The translations under genes and the position numbers were made by a program. Positions 7,725 through 16,651 of a DNA stretch of 64,000 nt are shown one piece after another. The stretch spans positions 2,880,494 through 2,944,493 of the forward strand of contig NZ_CP160388.1 of assembly GCF_040732315.1 (NCBI RefSeq), given 5' to 3'. Source of the stretch: Oryzisolibacter sp. LB2S (lineage in GTDB: Bacteria > Pseudomonadota > Gammaproteobacteria > Burkholderiales > Burkholderiaceae_C). Below the pieces are notes generated by a model. The model was not told where the DNA came from. It saw only the letters and a list, made by a program, of their open reading frames with translations, and did no database searches. How positions within the stretch are numbered: position 1 is the first letter of the stretch; each line of letters opens with the position of its first letter.

Positions 7725-8691
7725 GACGGCCCCGCTCCCGGCGCGGACGGCACCGGGCGCCGCCGAGCGCCTGCTCGAGCGCCTGGAATGGACGGTGATC
7801 CGCCGCCTCGATGGCCTGCTGCAGGGCGGTGCGCGCACGCTGCTGCGCGGAGCCGGCATCGACCTGGCCGACCTGCGCGAATACCAGCCGCACGACGATG
7901 TGCGCCATATCGACTGGAACGTCACGGCACGCCTGGCCACGCCCCATGTGCGCGTCTACACCGAGGACCGGGACATGACGGCCTGGTTTCTGCTGGACCT
8001 GAGCCCCTCGGTGGACTTTGGCGCGCCGGGCCAGGCCAAGCGCGACCTGGCCACCGGCTTCGTCGGCGTGCTCGCGCGCCTGCTGCAGCGTCAGGGCAAC
8101 CGCGTGGGCGCCATGCTGCATGACGGCAGCGCCACCCTGGGCCCGGTGCTGAGCGCGCGCGGCGGGCGCGCCCAGGTGCTGCGCCTGCTGCACGCCATCA
8201 CCAGCCACGCGCCGCTGCCCAGCTTCGCCGCGCCGCCCGGCGTCACCGACCTGCGGCGCCTGCTCGACCGCGCCCAGGCCCTGCTGCGCCGGCGCTCTGC
8301 GCTGTTCGTGCTGTCGGACTTTCTGAGCACCCCGGGCTGGGACAGGCCGCTGGCGCGCCTGGCGCAGCGCCACGACGTGGTGGCCGTGCGCCTGCTCGAC
8401 CCATTGGAGCTGACCCTGCCCGACATGGGCCTGCTGCTGCTGCGCGACCCCGAGACCGGCGAGCAGCTGCAGGTCGACACCCACGAGCGCGGCTTTCGCC
8501 ACCGCTTCGCGCGCCTGGCCGCGCAGCGCGAGGCCGAGCTGCGCTCGGCCCTCACCCGCGCCGGCGTGGACACGCTGGAGCTGTCCACCGACGACGACCT
8601 GCTGGCCGCGCTGCTGCGCTTCATGGAGCTGCGCGGACACCGCCCGCGCGCCGCCACCGCCCGGCCCGCGCTCGCGGCCCACCACGGCTGA
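7717..8691 (+). CDS. DUF58 domain-containing protein (MoxR-associated)
   Basis: A 324-residue protein with the DUF58 signature YQPHDDVRHIDWNVTAR (about 55-72) and a degenerate VWA-like fold afterwards (LDLSPSVDFG). These proteins accompany MoxR ATPases and VWA proteins; some are needed for oxidative-stress resistance, but no reaction is assigned. There is no membrane helix. It starts inside the end of moxR (8-base overlap) and is followed 28 bases later by the VWA gene behind AAAGGAGGCGACC. Confidence 0.85.
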   Translation: MPETAPLPARTAPGAAERLLERLEWTVIRRLDGLLQGGARTLLRGAGIDLADLREYQPHDDVRHIDWNVTARLATPHVRVYTEDRDMTAWFLLDLSPSVDFGAPGQAKRDLATGFVGVLARLLQRQGNRVGAMLHDGSATLGPVLSARGGRAQVLRLLHAITSHAPLPSFAAPPGVTDLRRLLDRAQALLRRRSALFVLSDFLSTPGWDRPLARLAQRHDVVAVRLLDPLELTLPDMGLLLLRDPETGEQLQVDTHERGFRHRFARLAAQREAELRSALTRAGVDTLELSTDDDLLAALLRFMELRGHRPRAATARPALAAHHG

Positions 8692-8719
8692 CGGCCAGCG
8701 ACCCGCAAAGGAGGCGACC

Positions 8720-9766
8720 ATGGTGTTTCTCTGGCCCGACCTGCTGTGGCTGCTGGCCATCGTGCCGCTCCTGGTGCTGCTCTACCTGTGGTTGCTCCAC
8801 CGGCGCAAGGCCCAGGCCCTGCCCTACCCCGGCCTGGCCCTGGTGCGCCAGGCCATGGGCCGGGGCCAGGGCTGGCGCCGCCATCTGCCGCCGCTGCTGT
8901 TCCTGCTCGGCCTCACCGCGCTGCTGCTCGCGGCGGCGCGGCCTCTGGCGGTGCTCCAGCTGCCGTCGCAGCACCAGACCATCATCCTGGCCATGGACGT
9001 GTCGGGCAGCATGCGCGCCACCGACGTGGAGCCCGACCGCCTGACGGCCGCGCAGAACGCCGCCAAGGCCTTCATCAAGGACTTGCCGCGCCATGTCCGC
9101 GTAGGCGTGGTCGCCTTCGCCGGCACGGCCCAGCTTGCGCAACTGCCCACGCAAAGCCACGAGGACCTGATCAAGGCGATTGACAGCTTTCAGCTGCAGC
9201 GCGGCACGGCCACGGGCAACGGGCTCATGGTGGCGCTGGCGGCGCTGTTCCCCGATGCGGGCATAGACATCGCGGCCCTGGGCGGACGCGAGGCCATGCG
9301 CGTGCGCCCCATCGACGAGATCGCCCGCCCCGAGCCCGACAAGCCCGCCTTCACGCCCGTGGCCCCGGGCTCCTACCGGTCGGCCGCCATCATCATGCTC
9401 ACCGACGGCCAGCGCACCACGGGCGTGGACCCGATGGAGGCCGCCCAATGGGCCGCCGACCGCGGCGTGCGTGTCTACACCGTGGGCGTGGGCACGGTCG
9501 AGGGCGAGATCATCGGCTTCGAGGGCTGGTCCATGCGCGTGCGCCTGGACGAGGACACGCTCAAGGCCGTGGCCCTGCGCACCAACGCCGAGTATTTCCA
9601 CGCCGCCACGGCGCAGGACCTGCGCAAGGTCTACGAGACGCTGAGCTCGCGCATCGCGGTGGAAACCAAGGAGACCGAGGTGTCGGCACTGCTGGCCCTG
9701 GCCGGGGCCATGCTGCTGTTGCTGGCGGGGGGCTTGTCGGTGTGGTGGTTCGGCAGAGTGCTGTGA
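8720..9766 (+). CDS. VWA-domain membrane protein (BatA-like)
   Basis: A 348-residue inner-membrane protein with hydrophobic helices at about 8-26 and 58-78, a von Willebrand factor A domain containing the metal-ion site DVSGS at 93-97 and the later LTDGQRT, and a C-terminal helix just before the end (about 322-343). This is the BatA layout: a VWA domain held against the membrane by helices on both sides. It has a strong ribosome site (GGAGG). It ends the MoxR module; the second VWA (BatB) and TPR genes often found downstream are absent. Confidence 0.85.
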   Translation: MVFLWPDLLWLLAIVPLLVLLYLWLLHRRKAQALPYPGLALVRQAMGRGQGWRRHLPPLLFLLGLTALLLAAARPLAVLQLPSQHQTIILAMDVSGSMRATDVEPDRLTAAQNAAKAFIKDLPRHVRVGVVAFAGTAQLAQLPTQSHEDLIKAIDSFQLQRGTATGNGLMVALAALFPDAGIDIAALGGREAMRVRPIDEIARPEPDKPAFTPVAPGSYRSAAIIMLTDGQRTTGVDPMEAAQWAADRGVRVYTVGVGTVEGEIIGFEGWSMRVRLDEDTLKAVALRTNAEYFHAATAQDLRKVYETLSSRIAVETKETEVSALLALAGAMLLLLAGGLSVWWFGRVL

Positions 9767-9931
9767 CGCCGCTGCACCCGAGGAGCCGCCAAGGGACTGC
9801 TGCGCCCATGGCAGCCGCCATGGCTTGATGTCCTGGAGGTTGGCACCCACGCCATGCCAGGCCGGAGAACCCGCATGACCACGCCACGACAGCAAAACCA
9901 CATGACACTTGTCATGCCAAGCGCAAAAGCA

Positions 9932-9960
9932 AAGGGGCTGCGCCCCTGGCGCAGCCCCTT
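9932..9960. terminator. strong hairpin terminator between convergent genes
   Basis: A 13-base perfect stem, AAGGGGCTGCGCC at 9932-9944 and its complement at 9948-9960, closes on a three-base loop. It sits between the VWA gene (plus) and the PEP-CTERM gene (minus). On the minus strand it is followed by a short T run (GCTTTTG). A second small inverted repeat, CATGACA-CT-TGTCATG, lies at 9901-9916. Confidence 0.75.
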
Positions 9961-10007
9961 GTTCTGCCTGGTGTCACCGCATTGCGGTGACGCCTTTCAC
10001 ACCCTCA

Positions 10008-10805
10008 TCAGGCCTTGGTAGAGCGGCGACGTGCCACATAGCCCAGGCCGGCCAGCGCCAGACCCACCAGGGCCAGTGATCCAGGCTCGGGTACCTGCAG
10101 CGGGTTGGTGGAGATGGTGAGGCCGAACGAAAGGGCCGTGCTAGCGTTTTCCGGCGTCGTGAAGCCGAAGCAGCCTGCACCCAGCCCGGCCGCAGCACAT
10201 GCGGATGGCGGCAGCGTGCTCAGCACCCCACCCGAGGTCGGGATGGCATTCACAAAGTAGGTGTTGCCGTCATAGGTAAAGCTCTGGTTGAGGAAGCCAG
10301 AAAGCTGCACGAAGATGTCGTTGCAGGGAGTCGGGCTACCAGGCACGGGGCAGGGGTTACTGTTCGGCGTTTCGACGAACCTGATCTGGTAACTGATCAC
10401 GTCGGGGGGGAGAGCTGAACCTGCGGGACTCACCGGCGTCAGTACCAGCGAAACGTCCAGCGTCGCATCCGTCAGGGAGCTCCCGGTGATGGGGCGGTTG
10501 TTGTGCGTCAGCGTGACGCTGGGGGCAATATAGGGCGGGACGGGCATGCCGCCGCCGATTATCGTATTCACATTTGTTGGCGCGGGGTCGGTAATCGCCA
10601 GGCTGCTCTGAACACCGCCGCCTGCTGTAGTAGGAGTACCCCAATGCAACGTGTCACCCGTCTGGGTTACGCCGGGATTGGGCGCAAATGCCGACCAGCT
10701 CCCGTCGACCGCTGCATTCCAAACGGTCACTATCGGGCCTGCGTGGCTCAGGGCACTGAAGGCAACCGCACCCGCTGCAAGCAGAAGTTTGGCAAAGTGT
10801 TTCAT
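10008..10805 (-). CDS. THxN-family PEP-CTERM sorted surface protein
   Basis: A 265-residue exported protein. It has a signal peptide (MKHFAKLLLAAGAVAFSALSHA), a beta-rich middle, the motif TLTHNNRPITG that defines the THxN subgroup, and a C-terminal PEP-CTERM signal: VPEPGSLAL, then a hydrophobic helix, then RRRSTKA. The exosortase XrtA cuts such signals and the protein is released to the surface or exopolysaccharide matrix. The start is set at 10803-10805 with AGGAGCC upstream. The gene stands alone, with a sigma-54-type promoter and paired upstream elements. No exosortase gene is in the window. Confidence 0.9.
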   Translation of the reverse strand: MKHFAKLLLAAGAVAFSALSHAGPIVTVWNAAVDGSWSAFAPNPGVTQTGDTLHWGTPTTAGGGVQSSLAITDPAPTNVNTIIGGGMPVPPYIAPSVTLTHNNRPITGSSLTDATLDVSLVLTPVSPAGSALPPDVISYQIRFVETPNSNPCPVPGSPTPCNDIFVQLSGFLNQSFTYDGNTYFVNAIPTSGGVLSTLPPSACAAAGLGAGCFGFTTPENASTALSFGLTISTNPLQVPEPGSLALVGLALAGLGYVARRRSTKA

Positions 10806-10897
10806 GATGGCTCCTGTGAATGGTTTGGCACACGAGGCCGCCTGGTCGCCGGGAATATTCCAACTGGTGACGCACACAAACCGCCCCCTCGTGTTTA

Positions 10898-10913
10898 AGC
10901 ATATCCCGTACCA
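10898..10913 (-). promoter_or_regulatory. sigma-54 (RpoN) type -24/-12 promoter for the PEP-CTERM gene
   Basis: On the minus strand TGGTACGGGATATGCT carries the invariant GG (10912-10911) and GC (10900-10899) separated by exactly 10 bases, matching the TGGYRYR-N4-TTGCW pattern well. It leaves a leader of about 80 bases before the ATG at 10805. PEP-CTERM genes in related bacteria are known to depend on RpoN and the PrsK/PrsR two-component system. Confidence 0.65.
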
Positions 10914-10985
10914 AAATTCGGACGCGCCGCAAGTCATTGAAACAAAAGGGATTTTCTTCAACACCAACTCAACAGTCATCGTTGC

Positions 10986-11007
10986 GTGTAAAGAAAACCG
11001 ACGGTCA
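10986..11007. promoter_or_regulatory. upstream activator-type element, copy A
   Basis: This 22-base element (GTGTAAAGAAAACCGAC then GGTCA) matches copy B at 20 of 22 positions. It lies about 75-100 bases upstream of the -24/-12 promoter, the usual place for an NtrC-type enhancer site. The partial dyad TGTm...GACR suggests a dimeric regulator. PrsR is the natural candidate by analogy. Confidence 0.55.
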
Positions 11008-11052
11008 AAACGCTGCCTCGTACACGGGCCATAGCTATTCGGGCGTGGACAG

Positions 11053-11074
11053 GTGTCAAGAAAACCGACAGTCA
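11053..11074. promoter_or_regulatory. upstream activator-type element, copy B
   Basis: The second copy (GTGTCAAGAAAACCGAC then AGTCA) starts 67 bases from copy A, between six and seven helical turns. It shows a cleaner dyad, TGTC at one end and GACA at the other. It is in the same orientation as copy A, as expected for tandem enhancer sites. Confidence 0.55.
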
Positions 11075-11197
11075 CTCGCCGGCTCTGGCCGGCTCATCCG
11101 TCTTGCGCACGAAGCCGGGGAGCGGGCGCAGCATGCCAAGGCCCATGCCTACTATCAAACCAGGAGCTGCATGGGCGCCACCACAAAGGGGCACAGC

Positions 11198-11935
11198 CTA
11201 TTTTTCCGTCAATACTCCGGCCACCAAGCGCAGCACCCGGTCACAGCGCGCCGCCAGCGACTCGTCATGCGTGACCATGACAAACGCCGTCCCCTGCTCC
11301 CGCGCCAGGCGCAGCATGAGCGCAAACACCGCATCGGCCGTGGCGCGGTCCAGGTTGCCCGTGGGCTCGTCGGCCAGCACGCAGGCCGGGCGCGTGACCA
11401 GGGCGCGGGCAATCGCCACGCGCTGGCGCTCGCCGCCCGAGAGCTCGGCCGGGCGGTGCAGGACGCGCTCGGCCAGGCCCACGGCGGCCAGCATCTGCCG
11501 CGCCTGGGTGATGCATTGCTCGTAGGGCAGGCGGCGTATGCGCAGCGGCATGGCCACGTTGTCCTGGGCGGAAAACTCGGGCAGCAGGTGGTGAAACTGG
11601 TAGATGAAGCCCAGCTGCGCGTTGCGCAGCCGCCCCTGCTGCGCGGGCGAGAGCGCATGCACCGCCTGGTCGCGGAGCGTGACCGTGCCCGCCGTGGGCG
11701 CATCGAGCCCGCCGAGCAGGTGCAATAGCGTGCTCTTGCCCGAGCCCGAGGCGCCGACGATGGCCAGGGTCTCGCCCGCGTGCACGGCCAGGTCCACGCC
11801 GCCGAGCACGCTCACATCGAGCCGGCCCTCGGTGAAACGCTTGGCCAGGCCCTGGGCCTGGAGCACCACCTGGTTCTTGAAGACATTTTGGCCTCCAGCG
11901 CTTGTCTGGTAAGCGTCCATAGCTTCGTTATTCAT
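11198..11935 (-). CDS. lolD: lipoprotein-releasing ABC transporter ATP-binding protein
   Basis: A 245-residue ATPase subunit of LolCDE, which extracts outer-membrane lipoproteins from the inner membrane for handover to LolA. It shows Walker [11 protein letters not shown]-loop [10 protein letters not shown], signature LSGGERQR and Walker B VLADEPTG. It overlaps the permease gene by 8 bases. The first 18 or so codons ([16 protein letters not shown]) lie within a copy of the dispersed hairpin repeat, so the native start may be later, for example the GTG before [11 protein letters not shown]. Even so, the frame is open from the first ATG. Confidence 0.9.
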   Translation of the reverse strand: MNNEAMDAYQTSAGGQNVFKNQVVLQAQGLAKRFTEGRLDVSVLGGVDLAVHAGETLAIVGASGSGKSTLLHLLGGLDAPTAGTVTLRDQAVHALSPAQQGRLRNAQLGFIYQFHHLLPEFSAQDNVAMPLRIRRLPYEQCITQARQMLAAVGLAERVLHRPAELSGGERQRVAIARALVTRPACVLADEPTGNLDRATADAVFALMLRLAREQGTAFVMVTHDESLAARCDRVLRLVAGVLTEK

Positions 11936-11937
11936 AG
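11886..11937 (+). repeat. dispersed hairpin repeat, copy 2 (inside the 5' end of lolD)
   Basis: Matches the consensus: TTTTGGCCTCCAGCGCTTG, then GTAAGCGTCCATAGCT. It lies over the first codons of lolD and the last bases of the permease gene. Read on the gene strand it encodes [15 protein letters not shown]. Confidence 0.7.
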
Positions 11938-13181
11938 CGCAGCGCCTCCGCGGGGTTGACGCGGCTGGCGCGCCAGCTCGGGTACAGGGTGGCGACGAAG
12001 GCCAGGATCAGCGAGATCACGGCAATCGGCACGATGTCGCTGCTCTGCGGGTCGCTGGGCATGCGGCTGATGAGGTAGATGTCCTTGGGCAGAAAGTTGG
12101 TGTGCAGCGCGCGCTCGATCGCCGGCACGATGACGTCGATGTTGAAGGCGATGCCAAGCCCCAGCAGCAGCCCGGCCAGCGTGCCTATCACGCCCACCAT
12201 GGCGCCCTGCACCACGAAGACGCCCATGATGCTCTGCGGGCTCGCGCCCAGCGTGCGCAGGATGGCGATGTCGGCGCGCTTGTCCTGCACGGTCATGACG
12301 AGGGTGGAGACGAGGTTGAACGCCGCCACCGCGACGATGAGCGTGAGGATGATGAACATCATGCGTTTTTCCAGCTGCACGGCGGCAAACCAGGTCTTGT
12401 TCTGCTGCGTCCAGTCGCGGATCAACAGGTCGCCCGAGAGGCTGCGCGCGAGCTGCTGCGTGACCTCGGGCGCCTCGTGCAGGTTCTTGAGCTTCAGGCG
12501 CACGCCGGTCGGCCCCTCGAGGCGGAAGATGCGCTCGGCGTCCTGATGCGCCATGAGCACCAGGGCCGAGTCGTATTCATAGTGGCCCGAGTGGAAGGTG
12601 CCCGCCACCGTCATCTGCTTGAGGCGCGGCAGCACGCCCGCGGGCGTGACCTGGCCCGAGGGCGCGATCAGCGTCACCGCGTCGCCCGGCCGCACGCCGA
12701 GCTGCTGCGCGAGCTCGGCGCCCAGGATGACGCGGAACTCGCCCGGTACCAGGGCCTTGAGGCCTTGCACGTTCTCGGCTGCCAGATCCGTCACCTCGCC
12801 CTCGCGCGCGGGGTCAATGCCGCGCACCAGCACGCCCTTCATGTCCTCGCCGCGCGCCAGGAGCGCCTGGGCCGCGACAAAGGGCGCGGCGCCGATCACG
12901 TGGGGGTTGGCGCGCGCCTCGGCCAGCGTGCGCTCCAGGTCGGGCAGCGCGGCGCCGCCGGGCGCGAAGATCTCGATGTGCGAGACCACGCTGAGCATGC
13001 GGTCGCGCACCTCCTTCTGAAAGCCGTTCATCACCGACAGCACGATGATGAGCGCCGCCACCCCGAGCGCAATGCCCAGCATGGACACGCCCGAGATGAA
13101 GGAGATGAAGCCGTTGCGCCGCGTGGCGCGACCGGCGCGGGTGTAGCGCCAGCCCAGGGCCAGTTCGTAGGGAATTTGCAT
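11928..13181 (-). CDS. lipoprotein-releasing ABC transporter permease (LolC/LolE family)
   Basis: A 417-residue inner-membrane subunit of the Lol lipoprotein exporter. The N-terminal motif [13 protein letters not shown] and the first helix (about 25-50) fit LolC/LolE. A large periplasmic domain (about 50-270) is followed by three helices ending [10 protein letters not shown]. Only one permease gene is present beside lolD, so the complex may be a LolF-type homodimer as in many betaproteobacteria, or the partner lies elsewhere. The start ATG is at 13179-13181. On the minus strand CACAAT at 13240-13235 could be the -10. Confidence 0.9.
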   Translation of the reverse strand: MQIPYELALGWRYTRAGRATRRNGFISFISGVSMLGIALGVAALIIVLSVMNGFQKEVRDRMLSVVSHIEIFAPGGAALPDLERTLAEARANPHVIGAAPFVAAQALLARGEDMKGVLVRGIDPAREGEVTDLAAENVQGLKALVPGEFRVILGAELAQQLGVRPGDAVTLIAPSGQVTPAGVLPRLKQMTVAGTFHSGHYEYDSALVLMAHQDAERIFRLEGPTGVRLKLKNLHEAPEVTQQLARSLSGDLLIRDWTQQNKTWFAAVQLEKRMMFIILTLIVAVAAFNLVSTLVMTVQDKRADIAILRTLGASPQSIMGVFVVQGAMVGVIGTLAGLLLGLGIAFNIDVIVPAIERALHTNFLPKDIYLISRMPSDPQSSDIVPIAVISLILAFVATLYPSWRASRVNPAEALRYE

Positions 13182-13262
13182 GGTGTGGAAGACTTGCGCG
13201 TCGCCGGGGACTCACCGGCCGCGCGGAACCCGCGATTGTGGCATCCCGGACAATAGCGCCCC

Positions 13263-14207
13263 ATGTCCCCCACCCCCCATTTGCTCATCCCCCTGGCCGC
13301 AAGCCACGCCGAGGGATGCCAACAGGCCCTGCAGGGCCTGGCCCTGCCGCAGCTCGACCGGCTGCTCGCGCGCCTGTCGCCAGCGGGCCTGGACGCCGGC
13401 AGCGAGGCCGACCCCACGCCGCCGCACGAGCGCGCCCTGGCGCGCCACCTGGACCTGGCCGGCAACGCCCCGCCCTGGGCCGCCTGGCAGCGCCTGCAAG
13501 GCGGCGCAGAAGATGCGCTGACACAGGCCTGGGCCTTCATCACTCCCTGCCAGTGGCAGGCCGGCGCCAACCATGTGCTGCTGGGCGACCCGGCGCTGCT
13601 GCGGCTGACCGAGGAGGATTCGCGCGCGCTGCTGGCGATACTCGCGCCCTGGTTCGCCGAGGACGGCATCACGCTGATCTACGACCAGCCCACGCGCTGG
13701 CTGGCCTGTGGCGCGCCCTTCCAGGGCCTGGTCACGGCCTCGCTCGAGCGCGTGCAGGGCCGCGACGTGAGCCCCTGGCTGCCCGACAAGCAGCAGGCCC
13801 GCGCCCTGCACCGCCTGCACAGCGAGATGCAGATGCTGCTCTACACCCACCCCTTCAACGACGCGCGCGCCGCGCGCGGCCTGCCGCCCGTCAACGCCTT
13901 CTGGGTGCATGGCGCGGGCGCCCTGGCCCAGGCACCCGCCTCCACCGACGCGCCGGACATGCCCACCACGCTGCTCGAGGCCGCGCTGCGCGAGGACTGG
14001 CGCGCCTGGGCCGAGGCCTGGCGGGCGCTGGACGCCGGTCCCGTCGCCCACCTGGCGGACCATGTGGCGCGCGGCGGCGGCGCCCGCCTGACGCTGTGCG
14101 GCGAGCGCAGCGCCATGGCCTGGCACACGGCGCCGCGCGGCCTGGGCCAGCGGATTCAAAGCCTTTTCAGACCCCAGCGCTTTACCAGTGTGCGCGAGCA
14201 GCTATGA
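13263..14207 (+). CDS. phosphoglycerate-mutase-like conserved protein (recJ-linked)
   Basis: A 314-residue cytoplasmic protein. The segment GLPPVNAFWVHGAG near 222-235 is typical of a betaproteobacterial family annotated as cofactor-independent phosphoglycerate mutase-like or RpfE-type regulatory protein; catalytic function is unproven. It stops inside the start of recJ (ATGA overlap), so the two are coupled. Its last codons, encoding roughly RPQRFTSVREQL, lie in a copy of the dispersed repeat, so its C-terminal end probably derives from that element. GACAAT at 13249-13254 lies 8 bases before the ATG with no clear ribosome site, which suggests a leaderless transcript. Confidence 0.75.
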   Translation: MSPTPHLLIPLAASHAEGCQQALQGLALPQLDRLLARLSPAGLDAGSEADPTPPHERALARHLDLAGNAPPWAAWQRLQGGAEDALTQAWAFITPCQWQAGANHVLLGDPALLRLTEEDSRALLAILAPWFAEDGITLIYDQPTRWLACGAPFQGLVTASLERVQGRDVSPWLPDKQQARALHRLHSEMQMLLYTHPFNDARAARGLPPVNAFWVHGAGALAQAPASTDAPDMPTTLLEAALREDWRAWAEAWRALDAGPVAHLADHVARGGGARLTLCGERSAMAWHTAPRGLGQRIQSLFRPQRFTSVREQL

Positions 14208-14216
14208 AAATCATAG
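14166..14216 (+). repeat. dispersed hairpin repeat, copy 3 (spans gene junction)
   Basis: Diverged copy: TTCAGACCCCAGCGCTTT, then GTGCGCGAGCAGCTATGAAA. It covers the stop of the phosphoglycerate-mutase-like gene, and its conserved AGCTAT segment supplies the ATG of recJ. Confidence 0.6.
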
Positions 14217-15919
14217 AAAGAGACATTCCCCCGCGCGCCGTCTGGGCGCTGGAGCAGGCCGGCGTGCACCCGCTGCTGGCGCGCCTGTACGCGGCGCGCG
14301 GCATACGCGCCAAGGACGAGCTCGACGACGCACTGGCGCGCCTGCTGCCGCCCGCCGCGCTCAAGGGCGTGCAGCAGGCGGCCACGCTGCTGGCTGACGC
14401 CATCGCGCAGGACAGGCGCATGGTCATCGTGGCCGACTACGACTGCGACGGCGCCACCGCCTGCGCCGTGGCAGTGCGCGGGCTGCGCCTTCTGGGCGCA
14501 CGCGATGTGGACTACCTGGTGCCCGACCGCGTGGTGGACGGCTACGGCCTCACGGCCGCCATCGCGCGACGCGTATTTGACAAGGGCGCGGACCTGCTCA
14601 TCACCGTGGACAACGGCATCGCCAGCGTGGACGGCGTGCGCGAGGCCAAGGCCCTGGGCCTGTCGGTGTTGATCACCGACCACCACCTGCCCGGCCCCGA
14701 GCTGCCCGCGGCCGACGCCATCGTCAACCCCAACCAGCCCGGCTGCGGCTTCGAGAGCAAGTCCATCGCCGGCGTGGGCGTGATGTTCTACGTGCTCATG
14801 CAGCTGCGCGCCGAGCTGCGCGCGCGCGGGCGCTTCGACCAGGCCAGCCAGCCGCGGCTCGAACCCCTGCTGCCGCTGGTGGCACTGGGCACGGTGGCCG
14901 ACGTGGTGCGCCTCGACAACAACAACCGCCGCCTGGTGGCCCAGGGCTTGAGGCGCATACGCGCGGGCCAGATGCAGGCCGGCATTCGCGCGCTGTTCGA
15001 CGCCGCGGGCCGCCGGGCCGAGGCCGCCACCACCTTCGACTGCGGCTTTGCGCTGGGCCCGCGCATCAACGCCGCCGGGCGCCTGGCCGACATGACGCTG
15101 GGCATCGAATGCCTGCTGACCGACGACGCGGGCCGCGCCGCGGATCTGGCGCGCCAGCTCGACGCCATCAACCGCGAGCGCCGCGAGCTCGAGGGCGGCA
15201 TGCGCGAGCAGGCCATGCTGCTGGCCGAGGATTTGTTCGACGAGGGCGAGGAGCCGCCGCCCGCCATCAGCGTGTTCGACCCCGACTTCCACGAGGGCGT
15301 GGTGGGCATCGTCGCCTCGCGCATCAAGGACCGGCTGCACCGCCCCTGCTTCGTGTTTGCCGCCAGCGGTGCGCCCGGCAGGGAGCATGAGCTCAAGGGC
15401 TCGGGCCGCTCGATCGCTGGCTTTCATCTGCGCGACGCGCTGGACCTGGTGGCCAAGCGCCACCCGGGCGTGATCCTCAAATTCGGCGGCCACGCCATGG
15501 CCGCCGGCTGCACCGTGGCCGAGGAGCATTTCGAGACCTTCGAGCAGGCCTTCGCCCAAGTCGCCAGCGAATGGCTGGACGCGGCCACCCTCACCCGGCG
15601 CCTGGAGACCGACGGCCCGCTCGCGCCCGAATACTGCCGCGCCGAGCTCGTGGACCAGCTGCAGCGCGAGGTCTGGGGCCAGGGCTTTGCCCCGCCCACC
15701 TTCAGCGAGGAGGTGCAGGTGCTGAGCCAGCGCCTGGTGGGCGAGGCACGCAACCACCTGCAGATCAAGCTGCTGCACCAGGGCCGGCCGGTGGACGCCA
15801 TCTGGTTCGGCCACACCGAGCAGCTGCCCGAGCGCGCGCTGCTGGCCTTTCGCCTCGACGTGAACGAATGGCGCGGCGAGCGGCGTGTGCAGTTTCTGGT
15901 GGAGGGGGTGCAGCGCTGA
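14204..15919 (+). CDS. recJ: single-stranded-DNA-specific exonuclease RecJ
   Basis: A 571-residue 5'-3' exonuclease acting on single-stranded DNA in recombination and repair. DHH-family motifs are clear: DYDCDGAT at 78-85 (motif I, with Cys where Ala is usual), VDNGIA, TDHHLPG at 158-164, and a C-terminal DHHA1 domain with GGHAMAAG. The length is normal. The ATG at 14204 overlaps the upstream stop (ATGA). The start codon lies within the dispersed repeat. A much longer in-frame reading upstream is an open frame overlapping the previous gene and is not used. Confidence 0.95.
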   Translation: MKIIERDIPPRAVWALEQAGVHPLLARLYAARGIRAKDELDDALARLLPPAALKGVQQAATLLADAIAQDRRMVIVADYDCDGATACAVAVRGLRLLGARDVDYLVPDRVVDGYGLTAAIARRVFDKGADLLITVDNGIASVDGVREAKALGLSVLITDHHLPGPELPAADAIVNPNQPGCGFESKSIAGVGVMFYVLMQLRAELRARGRFDQASQPRLEPLLPLVALGTVADVVRLDNNNRRLVAQGLRRIRAGQMQAGIRALFDAAGRRAEAATTFDCGFALGPRINAAGRLADMTLGIECLLTDDAGRAADLARQLDAINRERRELEGGMREQAMLLAEDLFDEGEEPPPAISVFDPDFHEGVVGIVASRIKDRLHRPCFVFAASGAPGREHELKGSGRSIAGFHLRDALDLVAKRHPGVILKFGGHAMAAGCTVAEEHFETFEQAFAQVASEWLDAATLTRRLETDGPLAPEYCRAELVDQLQREVWGQGFAPPTFSEEVQVLSQRLVGEARNHLQIKLLHQGRPVDAIWFGHTEQLPERALLAFRLDVNEWRGERRVQFLVEGVQR

Positions 15920-15937
15920 ACCCGCCCCACCTGAGGC

Positions 15938-16540
15938 TCAATGCCCGTCGTCGCCGTGGCTGTGGCTCAGCAGCCGGTCGGTGAGCGCGATCGCCAGGGC
16001 GCTGAGCAGGAAGGCGATGTGGATGATGGCCTGCCACATCAACACCTTTTCGGAATAGTTGCCGGCGTTGATAAAGGTCTTGAGCAGGTGGATGGAGCTG
16101 ATGCCGATGATGGCCGTGGCCAGCTTGACCTTGAGCACCGAGGCGTTCACATGGCTCAGCCACTCGGGCTGGTCCGGGTGACCCTCGAGGTTCATGCGGC
16201 TCACAAAGGTCTCGTAGCCGCCGACGATGACCATGATGAGCAGGTTGGAGATCATCACCACGTCGATCAGCGCCAGCACCACGAGCATGATCACCGTCTC
16301 GTTCAGGCTGGTCAGCGGCGCGTCACTCTTGTAGCCGATGCCCGTGACCAGGGCCTGCAGCGCCTGCTCGTCGCCCAGGGCGGCCTCCAGCAGGTGAATG
16401 AGCTCCACCCAGAAATGAAACACATACACCGCCTGGGCCGCAATCAACCCCAGGTACAGGGGCAGTTGCAGCCAGCGGCTGGCGAAGATCAGGGACGGCA
16501 AGGGGCGCTGTGCGGCGCTGGGGCGGGAAGTGGTCAGCAT
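15938..16540 (-). CDS. UPF0114 (YqhA) family membrane protein
   Basis: A 200-residue inner-membrane protein of the UPF0114/YqhA family (also TIGR00645), function unknown. Four hydrophobic helices are seen at about 27-47, 82-106, 139-155 and 166-190. Conserved polar segments are [10 protein letters not shown] and [20 protein letters not shown]. The C terminus is His/Asp-rich (SHSHGDDGH). It is convergent with recJ with an 18-base gap. Confidence 0.85.
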   Translation of the reverse strand: MLTTSRPSAAQRPLPSLIFASRWLQLPLYLGLIAAQAVYVFHFWVELIHLLEAALGDEQALQALVTGIGYKSDAPLTSLNETVIMLVVLALIDVVMISNLLIMVIVGGYETFVSRMNLEGHPDQPEWLSHVNASVLKVKLATAIIGISSIHLLKTFINAGNYSEKVLMWQAIIHIAFLLSALAIALTDRLLSHSHGDDGH

Positions 16541-16549
16541 AGAAAATGC

Positions 16550-16585
16550 AAAAAATGGGGCGGCGATTATAAAAATCGCCGCCCC
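16550..16585 (-). terminator. rho-independent terminator for the chemoreceptor gene
   Basis: On the minus strand a 12-base stem (GGGGCGGCGATT at 16585-16574 pairing with its complement at 16568-16557, five-base loop) is followed by CATTTTTTGC. It lies 66 bases after the chemoreceptor stop and before the UPF0114 start, so it separates the two genes. Confidence 0.85.
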
Positions 16586-16651
16586 GTTGTTTGACTCAAG
16601 GCTCCAGATGCGCCGCTGCGGCCGCCTGGTCAGCGTTGCACGCTATGGTTT

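Larger units (their letters stand above)
10806..11197. other. long regulatory intergenic region upstream of the PEP-CTERM gene
   Basis: These 392 bases have no gene of their own. They hold the sigma-54-type promoter at 10898-10913 and two 22-base direct repeats at 10986-11007 and 11053-11074, listed separately. The segment 11100-11197 is the 3' flank of lolD and shows only a GCCGGC-TCT-GGCCGGC inverted repeat. Confidence 0.6.

Noticed and set aside
11100..11197. Small open frame after the lolD stop (ending RKTDEPARAGE)
   Set aside because: It is in the lolD frame after its TAG, has no ribosome site, and shows no homology-like pattern; probably chance.
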